Source of the DNA: JAGUXG01 sp043798435
GTDB taxonomy: Bacteria > UBA9089 > UBA9088 > JAGUXG01
Length of the DNA: 10,328 nucleotides
Assembly (NCBI GenBank): GCA_043798435.1
Contig: JAZDOR010000195.1
Span: forward strand, 1-10,328
Direction: 5' to 3'
Made by a program: the position numbers and the translations under genes. The notes beneath the pieces are model-generated. The model ran no database searches, had not been told where the DNA came from, and was given only the letters and a program-made list of their open reading frames with translations. Positions 1 through 3,511 of this stretch are shown piece by piece. The first letter of the stretch is position 1. Every line of letters starts with the position of its first letter.

Positions 1-1
1 T

Positions 2-289
2 GATGAAAACATAGGTGGCAGGATAAAGGTAAAGGTGGTCAAAAACAAGGTAGCCCCACCCTTCAGAGAAGCAGAGTTTGATATGTTCTATGAAACAGGA
101 ATATCCTATGAAGGCTCTATCTTAGATGTTGGATTGGCTCAAGGAATCATCACCCAGAAAGGTGCTTACTTTTCTTTTGGTGAAAAGACCATTGGTCAGG
201 GAAGGGATAAGGCTGTTGAATTTTTGAAACTTGATAAGAAGCTAATAGGAGAGATAGAGGAGAAGGTGAAGGAGAAGAAAGATGGGTAG
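2..289 (+). CDS. recA: Recombinase RecA, C-terminal part (5' end outside window)
   Basis: RecA forms ATP-dependent filaments on single-stranded DNA, catalyses strand exchange and triggers LexA-type SOS cleavage. Only the last 95 residues are visible, in an open frame running from the window edge to the TAG at 287-289. They hold the end of the core (KVKVVKNKVAPPF, then AEFDMFYETGIS) and the C-terminal domain with SILDVGLAQGII, KGAYFSFG and IGQGRDKAVEFL, all close to the family consensus. The GTG at 35 lies inside the conserved KVVKNK segment and is a valine codon, not a start. The C-terminus ends in a short charged tail (EEKVKEKKDG) that is more basic than the acidic tail of E. coli RecA. Its stop codon lies inside the ATGGGTAG string that resembles the start of the next gene, purC. 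Identification is firm; whether the full gene carries an intein cannot be seen. Confidence 0.96.
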   Translation, partial: DENIGGRIKVKVVKNKVAPPFREAEFDMFYETGISYEGSILDVGLAQGIITQKGAYFSFGEKTIGQGRDKAVEFLKLDKKLIGEIEEKVKEKKDG

Positions 290-380
290 CGTCAAAGATA
301 TAGTCAATAATAGCTATCAGCTTTCAGCTATCAGCCTTCAGCTATTAGGAGGAAGAACATCATGGGTAGCGTAAAAGATC
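282..380 (+). repeat. Direct duplication of the purC start flanking a repeat insert
   Basis: The 18 bases at 282-299 (ATGGGTAGCGT, then CAAAGAT) recur at 362-379 with one mismatch (C to A at the twelfth base). The downstream copy is the start of purC (MGSVKD). The upstream copy also reads MGSVKD, but its frame runs through the insert and stops at TAA 372-374 after 30 codons. The offset of 80 bp is not a multiple of three, so the upstream copy cannot read into purC. The upstream ATG overlaps the recA stop by 8 bases (ATGGGTAG). The simplest reading is that recA and purC once overlapped, and that a repeat insertion duplicated the junction and left a dead first start. This history is inference; the duplication is seen directly. 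Confidence 0.8.
312..353 (+). repeat. Tandem 14-bp repeat, three units, carrying the purC ribosome site
   Basis: Three 14-bp units lie head to tail: AGCTATCAGCTTTC (312-325), AGCTATCAGCCTTC (326-339) and the degenerate AGCTATTAGGAGGA (340-353). The third unit contains AGGAGG at 346-351, ten bases before the purC ATG at 362, so the only visible Shine-Dalgarno sequence for purC sits in the repeat. A related array with the same period (consensus roughly AGCYATMAGYTTT) overlaps the end of purE. No protein product is expected. Confidence 0.8.
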
Positions 381-1378
381 TGATACTTATAAATCCACCA
401 AAAGAGAACACAGAAGGAAGAGGCAGGTTTTGTTTTTCTGACAGATATTCTGTCTTTGATTGGGGTGAGATGCCAGACCTTATCAAAAAGAAGGGAGAGG
501 CTTTGTGCCTAATCTCTGCTTACTTTTTTGAAAAGCTTGAAGAATTAGGGATAAAGACCCATTATTTAGGCTTAATAGAGGATGGCCAGCCAAAGTGTCT
601 GGATGAGTTGAAGACTGCCTCACATCTTATGGAGGTAAAGCTTGTTCGGGTATTAAAGCCTGAGTTGAGTCGGGAAGGATATGATTATTCAGTTTATAAA
701 GCTAAGAAGGGAAATTTCCTGATTCCGCTTGAGGTGATCTGGAGAAACCAACTTGGCGAAGGCTCAAGCCTGATTAAGAGGCTGAAGGAAGGGAGCACAA
801 ACCTGAAAGATTTGGGGCTTTCGTCAATGCCAAAAGAAGGAGAGCTTTTATCCCCGCCAGTCATAGAGGCCTCCACAAAGCTTGAATCCTCTGATAGATA
901 TATCTCCTGGGAGGAGGCAAAAGAGATTTGCGGGCTGACTTGTGAAGAGAAGAAAGGGATTAAAAGGCTGACTATGAAGGTGAATGAGCTAATCACTCAG
1001 GAGGTAGAGCCAATAGGATTGGTAAACTGTGATGGCAAGATTGAGTTTGGATTCACAAAAGACAGGCATCTTCTCTTAGTGGATGCTGTTGGAACCCTTG
1101 ATGAGTGCAGATTTACATACGAAGGCATTTCTGTGAGCAAGGAACTGCTCAGGATATTCTACAAACAGACAGATTGGTTTCGTGAGGTAGAGGAAGTAAA
1201 GAAAAGGGGAGAGATTGAATGGAAGGAATGTGTCAAAGGCACACCTCCGCCTTTACCTGCGAGACTTCTATCGGGAATCTCTGCTTTATACCAGGCATCC
1301 TGCAACGAGATAACAAAGAGGAGGTGGTTTGATGTGCCACCCCTTTCGGAGATAATCAACGAGATAGGGAAATTATGA
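362..1378 (+). CDS. purC: SAICAR synthetase, long archaeal-like form
   Basis: Phosphoribosylaminoimidazole-succinocarboxamide synthase joins CAIR to aspartate using ATP in cytosolic purine synthesis. At 338 residues it is about 100 longer than E. coli PurC. The N-terminal part has GRGRF (19-23), SVFDWGEMPD and KKGEALC, the pattern I associate with haloarchaeal and related long PurC proteins, in place of the YRGKAK loop of the classical enzyme. Family features follow: IPLEVIWRN and SLIKRL (compare VPVECVVRN and SLVKRL in E. coli), SPPVIEASTK, and DGKIEFGF with LLLVDAVGTLDECRF for the nucleotide and metal site. The ATG at 362 is chosen because AGGAGG lies ten bases upstream and because the family begins with an MxSVK-like sequence. 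Arginine is AGA/AGG in 14 of 17 codons. It follows recA without a visible promoter. The related purE lies 1.6 kb downstream beyond unrelated genes. Confidence 0.93.
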   Translation: MGSVKDLILINPPKENTEGRGRFCFSDRYSVFDWGEMPDLIKKKGEALCLISAYFFEKLEELGIKTHYLGLIEDGQPKCLDELKTASHLMEVKLVRVLKPELSREGYDYSVYKAKKGNFLIPLEVIWRNQLGEGSSLIKRLKEGSTNLKDLGLSSMPKEGELLSPPVIEASTKLESSDRYISWEEAKEICGLTCEEKKGIKRLTMKVNELITQEVEPIGLVNCDGKIEFGFTKDRHLLLVDAVGTLDECRFTYEGISVSKELLRIFYKQTDWFREVEEVKKRGEIEWKECVKGTPPPLPARLLSGISALYQASCNEITKRRWFDVPPLSEIINEIGKL

Positions 1379-1385
1379 TATACTC

Positions 1386-1551
1386 AAGCAAATCAGGTTT
1401 CCAAAAATTCCAAGCACCAAATTCCAAATAAGCTCCAAATTCCAAGCACTAAATTCCAAGCAAGATGTTTTGGTCATTGAGATTTTGGTCATTGGAATTT
1501 ATTTGTGATTTGGAATTTGTGATTTCATATTTTTTGGTAAACCTGTTGCTT
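1386..1551. repeat. Intergenic inverted-repeat element with AATTCCAA-rich arms
   Basis: This element fills most of the purC to antitoxin gap. The outer ends are inverted: 1386-1407 (AAGCAA, then CAGGTTTCCAAAAA) matches the reverse complement of 1531-1551 (TTTTTGGTAAACCTG, then TTGCTT) apart from small indels. The left half repeats AATTCCAAGCAC at 1406-1417 and 1438-1449, with a further AATTCCAAGCA at 1452-1462. The right half repeats TTTTGGTCATTG at 1468-1479 and 1483-1494, then TTTGTGATTT at 1502-1511 and 1516-1525. TTGGAATTT in the right half is complementary to AATTCCAA in the left, so the whole can fold on itself. There is no coding frame or transposase. It could be a MITE-like or other non-autonomous intergenic repeat; a role at the 3' end of the purC transcript is possible, but no clear GC-stem plus T-run terminator is visible. 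Confidence 0.72.
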
Positions 1552-1602
1552 TTGGGTATAGTAGACGAAAAGGGGATGGGTTCACCCTGTTAGATGACAA
1601 AA

Positions 1603-1622
1603 TACTTCTCCGATTTGAAGTA
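1603..1622 (+). other. Small hairpin just upstream of the antitoxin promoter
   Basis: TACTTC at 1603-1608 is perfectly complementary to GAAGTA at 1617-1622 around an 8-base loop. It ends nine bases before the -35 box of the promoter at 1632. It could be a regulator site or chance in AT-rich DNA. The rest of 1552-1631 shows only a short GGGTTCACCC pairing at 1578-1587 and no gene. Confidence 0.3.
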
Positions 1623-1631
1623 AATTATGAC

Positions 1632-1660
1632 TTGACAATACGCACGTAATACGGTACGAT
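1632..1660 (+). promoter_or_regulatory. Sigma70-type promoter of the toxin-antitoxin operon
   Basis: TTGACA at 1632-1637 is a perfect -35 box. TACGAT at 1655-1660 is a good -10 box, and the spacer is exactly 17 bases. Transcription would begin near 1667, leaving a leader of about 13 bases before the ATG at 1680. It is the best promoter in the window and gives the module expression independent of purC. Confidence 0.75.
1645..1658. promoter_or_regulatory. Candidate operator between the -35 and -10 boxes
   Basis: CGTAATACG (1645-1653) is an inverted repeat with one central base. It is followed at once by GTACG (1654-1658), which contains the palindrome GTAC and overlaps the -10 box. Phd/YefM antitoxins repress their own operons by binding short palindromes over the promoter, so a bound antitoxin here would block RNA polymerase. 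The palindrome is seen; its use as operator is inference. Confidence 0.45.
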
Positions 1661-1679
1661 ATTTATGGAGGCAATAAAT

Positions 1680-1922
1680 ATGACGACATTGACAGCCACA
1701 GAAGCACGAACAAAACTATATAGGCTATTAGACGAAGTTACATTATCCAACCAACCTATCCAAATCACAGGCAAAAGAGCAAATGCTGTTCTTATTGCTG
1801 AAGAAGATTGGAGGGCAATACAAGAAACTCTTTATCTACTATCAATCCCAGGAATAAGAGAGTCAATTCGGGAAGGGCTTGAAACACCTATTGAAAAATG
1901 TAGTAAGGAATTGCAGTGGTGA
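1680..1922 (+). CDS. Phd/YefM-family antitoxin
   Basis: This 80-residue protein would bind and neutralise the toxin encoded next to it and repress the shared promoter. The N-terminal part (MTTLTATEARTKLYRLLDEV) has the conserved EAR-x-x-L-x-x-L-x-x-E/D-V core of the Phd DNA-binding fold, followed by QPIQITGKRANAVLIAEEDW, the second conserved block. The C-terminal half (residues 45-80) is the less conserved toxin-binding part. The ATG at 1680 is preferred over one at 1665 because GGAGG (1667-1671) lies eight bases before it and because the predicted transcript would start at about 1667, after the earlier ATG. The stop TGA (1920-1922) overlaps the toxin start. Family assignment is firm. Confidence 0.93.
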   Translation: MTTLTATEARTKLYRLLDEVTLSNQPIQITGKRANAVLIAEEDWRAIQETLYLLSIPGIRESIREGLETPIEKCSKELQW

Positions 1923-2182
1923 GTTGGCAATTAGTCTTTACCAAGCAAGCCCGAAAAGATGCCAAAAAACTTGCAGTAACAGGCCTTCGTCCAAAAGCTG
2001 AAATTTTATTAGACATTCTAAGGAAAGACCCATTTCAACAACCACCACCATTTGAAAAATTAGTTGGAGATTTAAGGGGAGCCTATTCTCGTCGCATTAA
2101 CATACAGCATCGTCTTGTATATCAAGTCCTGATGGAGATCAAAACAGTAAAGGTAATCCGCATGTGGACTCATTATGAATAA
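1916..2182 (+). CDS. Txe/YoeB-family ribosome-dependent mRNA interferase toxin
   Basis: YoeB-type toxins enter the ribosomal A site and cut mRNA, stopping translation until the antitoxin binds them. The 88-residue protein has the expected size and fold signature: EKLVGDLRGAYSRRI (47-61), QHRLVYQV (64-71) and the C-terminal VIRMWTHYE. By alignment with E. coli YoeB, the catalytic set Glu46, Arg65, His83 and Tyr84 corresponds to Glu47, Arg66, His86 and Tyr87 here, so the enzyme should be active. Two GTG starts are possible: 1916, and 1919, which gives a GTGA overlap with the antitoxin stop and an 87-residue product. AAGGA at 1905-1909 serves either. The overlap implies translational coupling. 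Arginine codons are CGN in 6 of 8 cases, unlike purC and tsaC, which suggests the module was acquired. Confidence 0.93.
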   Translation: MVSWQLVFTKQARKDAKKLAVTGLRPKAEILLDILRKDPFQQPPPFEKLVGDLRGAYSRRINIQHRLVYQVLMEIKTVKVIRMWTHYE

Positions 2183-2190
2183 AAAAGGTA

Positions 2191-2197
2191 GAGGTGA
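2191..2197 (+). promoter_or_regulatory. Ribosome binding site that places the tsaC start at TTG 2202
   Basis: GAGGTGA at 2191-2197 matches the anti-Shine-Dalgarno end of 16S rRNA, with its GAGG core seven bases before the TTG at 2202. The in-frame ATG at 2175 has no such site and lies inside the toxin gene. Confidence 0.7.
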
Positions 2198-2201
2198 TTC
2201 C

Positions 2202-2846
2202 TTGAAAATAGTAAATCCAACAGAAGATACGATAAAAGAGGCTGCATCTATCATAAAAAGGGGAGGGCTGGTTGCGTTTCCGACAGAGACAGTCTATGGC
2301 CTGGGTGCGGATGGGCTAAATTCTGATGCGGTGGCAAAGGTGTTCCAAGCAAAGAAAAGATCACTATCAAACCCCCTGCCTCTCCACATAGCGGATAGAA
2401 GCTGGCTCTGTGAGATTGTCTATCTGAACGATAGGGCTGAGACTTTGATTGGTAGGTTCTGGCCAGGAGCCTTGACTATAATCCTGCCCAAAAAAGATGT
2501 TGTTCCAGATATTGTGACAGCAGGGTTTCCAAAGGTTGGTTTAAGGATGCCAGACAATCCTATAGCTTTGGAGTTGATAAAGGCAGTAGGCAGACCTATT
2601 ACTGGCACATCGGCAAACATTACGGGTTTTCCAAGCCCAATTACAGCCAAAGATGTTGAAAAATATCTGAAGGATACAGTAGAATTGATATTAGATGGAG
2701 GCACCTGTCCAATAGGTTTAGAGTCAACAATTTTAGACCTGACAGAGAACCCTCCGAAGCTCTTGCGGCGTGGCGGTCTGGCTATAGAAAAGATAGAATC
2801 ATTGATTGGGGAGGTAGTAACCGTTTGTAACACTTTACTCATCTGA
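2202..2846 (+). CDS. tsaC: L-threonylcarbamoyladenylate synthase (YrdC/Sua5 domain)
   Basis: The enzyme makes threonylcarbamoyl-AMP from threonine, bicarbonate and ATP, the first step of the t6A37 modification of ANN-decoding tRNAs. TsaD with TsaB and TsaE, not in this window, would complete it. From the TTG start the protein is 214 residues, the size of a stand-alone YrdC domain without the Sua5 C-terminal extension. Conserved blocks include GGLVAFPTETVYGLGAD, KVFQAKKRSLSNPLPLHI, FWPGALTIIL, GLRMPDNPIA, ITGTSANITGFPSPITA, DGGTCPIGLESTILDL and LLRRGG. The TTG at 2202 is chosen because GAGGTGA lies upstream and because family members begin a few residues before the same Ile-Val-Asn-Pro stretch. 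The ATG at 2175 would add nine residues (MNKKGRGDS) that look non-native. It starts 19 bases after the toxin stop and may be read on the toxin-antitoxin transcript. Arginine is AGR in 7 of 9 codons. Confidence 0.92.
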   Translation: MKIVNPTEDTIKEAASIIKRGGLVAFPTETVYGLGADGLNSDAVAKVFQAKKRSLSNPLPLHIADRSWLCEIVYLNDRAETLIGRFWPGALTIILPKKDVVPDIVTAGFPKVGLRMPDNPIALELIKAVGRPITGTSANITGFPSPITAKDVEKYLKDTVELILDGGTCPIGLESTILDLTENPPKLLRRGGLAIEKIESLIGEVVTVCNTLLI

Positions 2847-2857
2847 AGAAGAGATTA

Positions 2858-2929
2858 ACCGCAGAGGCCGCAGAGGACACAGAGAAATAAAAACTTAAAA
2901 TTTTGTAAATTCTCTGCGTTCTCAGCGGT
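2858..2929. repeat. Intergenic inverted repeat of the CCGCAGAG type
   Basis: The left arm (2858-2886) begins ACCGCAGAGG, repeats CCGCAGAGG at 2868-2876 and ends CACAGAGAA. The right arm at 2910-2929 reads TTCTCTGCG, then TTCTCAGCGGT, whose reverse complement ACCGCTGAGAACGCAGAGAA aligns with the left arm with a few mismatches and an insertion. The loop is AT-rich and centres on AAAATTTT (2896-2905). Similar CGCAGAG elements are, from general knowledge, dispersed between genes in many environmental bacterial genomes. There is no T-run after the stem, so it is not a clear intrinsic terminator. It separates tsaC from purE. The rest of this gap (2930-2996) shows no gene or clear promoter. Confidence 0.7.
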
Positions 2930-3006
2930 GCCCTAAAGGTGAACAATTATCTTCTGCTTCTATCTCGGTAAATAGTTACGAATACTAAACACATACGGGA
3001 GGTAAA

Positions 3007-3477
3007 ATGAAGGTAGTTATCATTATGGGTTCACAAAGGGATTTAGAGCATTGCCAGAAGATGGGCGAGGTCTTGGAAAAATTTGGGGCTTCCTATGTTT
3101 TTAGAATAGCCTCAGCCCACAAGACACCAGAGAAGGTCCTGGCGATTATCAGGGAATATGAAGAAGATGCCATTTTTATCACTGTGGCAGGAAGGAGCAA
3201 TGCTTTATCAGGCTTTGTTGATGCCAATACAAAAAGACCAGTGATTGCCGCACCACCTTATAATGAGATAGACATATTCTCAAGCCTGAGGATGCCCTCA
3301 GGTGTTGCCCCATTAGTCGTTACCGACCCAGAGGGAGCAGCATTGGCAGCTATAAAAATATTAGCGACTTCAGATAAAGCATTGGAAGAAAAGCTCAAAG
3401 CCTATCAGAAAGAAAAACAAGGGGAGATAGAAAAGGCTGATATGGAGGTGAAAGAAGCTTTAAGTAATAAGCCATAA
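3007..3477 (+). CDS. purE: Phosphoribosylaminoimidazole carboxylase, class II PurE
   Basis: PurE makes CAIR, the substrate of PurC. The 156-residue protein has IIMGSQRDLEHC (5-16), SAHKTPEKV, VAGRSNALSGFVDANT, RPVIAAPP, DIFSSLRMPSGVAPLVV and DPEGAALAAIKIL. The AGRSN block, the SSLRMPSG block and SAHK (not SAHR) match the class II enzymes known from animal PAICS and Treponema denticola, which carboxylate AIR directly with CO2. Class I enzymes instead have AGGAAHLPG and rearrange the N5-CAIR made by PurK. No purK is visible here, in agreement, but the window is short. GGGAGG at 2997-3002 lies four bases before the ATG. The last residues, ALSNKP, and the stop are encoded within a 14-bp repeat array (3455-3496). 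Confidence 0.93.
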   Translation: MKVVIIMGSQRDLEHCQKMGEVLEKFGASYVFRIASAHKTPEKVLAIIREYEEDAIFITVAGRSNALSGFVDANTKRPVIAAPPYNEIDIFSSLRMPSGVAPLVVTDPEGAALAAIKILATSDKALEEKLKAYQKEKQGEIEKADMEVKEALSNKP

Positions 3478-3496
3478 GTTTTAAGCTATAAGCTAT
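3455..3496 (+). repeat. 14-bp tandem array overlapping the end of purE
   Basis: Three imperfect units lie in register: AAGCTTTAAGTAAT (3455-3468), AAGCCATAAGTTTT (3469-3482) and AAGCTATAAGCTAT (3483-3496). They share period and sequence with the array before purC (312-353). The first unit and part of the second are inside purE and supply its last codons and TAA stop (3475-3477); the rest fills most of the 34-base gap to the protease gene. This could be chance similarity in AT-rich DNA for the first unit; the second and third are clear. Confidence 0.6.
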
Positions 3497-3511
3497 TTTG
3501 GATTTTGTATT

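Noticed and set aside
312..353. Short CRISPR-like array
   Set aside because: The 14-bp units are directly adjacent with no spacers, are too short for CRISPR repeats, and no cas gene is present.
694..996. Open frame on the - strand inside purC, with others opposite tsaC, the protease, nnr and gyrB
   Set aside because: All lie wholly against well-supported + strand genes, have no family resemblance and no ribosome sites. They are antisense shadows.
1386..1551. Insertion sequence or intrinsic terminator
   Set aside because: There is no transposase frame, and there is no GC-rich stem followed by a T-run. The inverted ends only support a non-coding repeat.
1665..1679. Earlier ATG for the antitoxin
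   Set aside because: It would add MEAIN before the family start, has no ribosome site, and precedes the predicted transcription start. GGAGG lies between it and the better ATG at 1680.
2940..3000. Promoter for purE
   Set aside because: AT-rich words are present, but no -35/-10 pair with acceptable spacing stood out.
362..3477. Split PAICS-like purC-purE fusion
   Set aside because: The genes are 1.6 kb apart with complete starts and stops and other genes between. PurE resembles the PAICS carboxylase domain, but PurC is of a different type from the PAICS synthetase.
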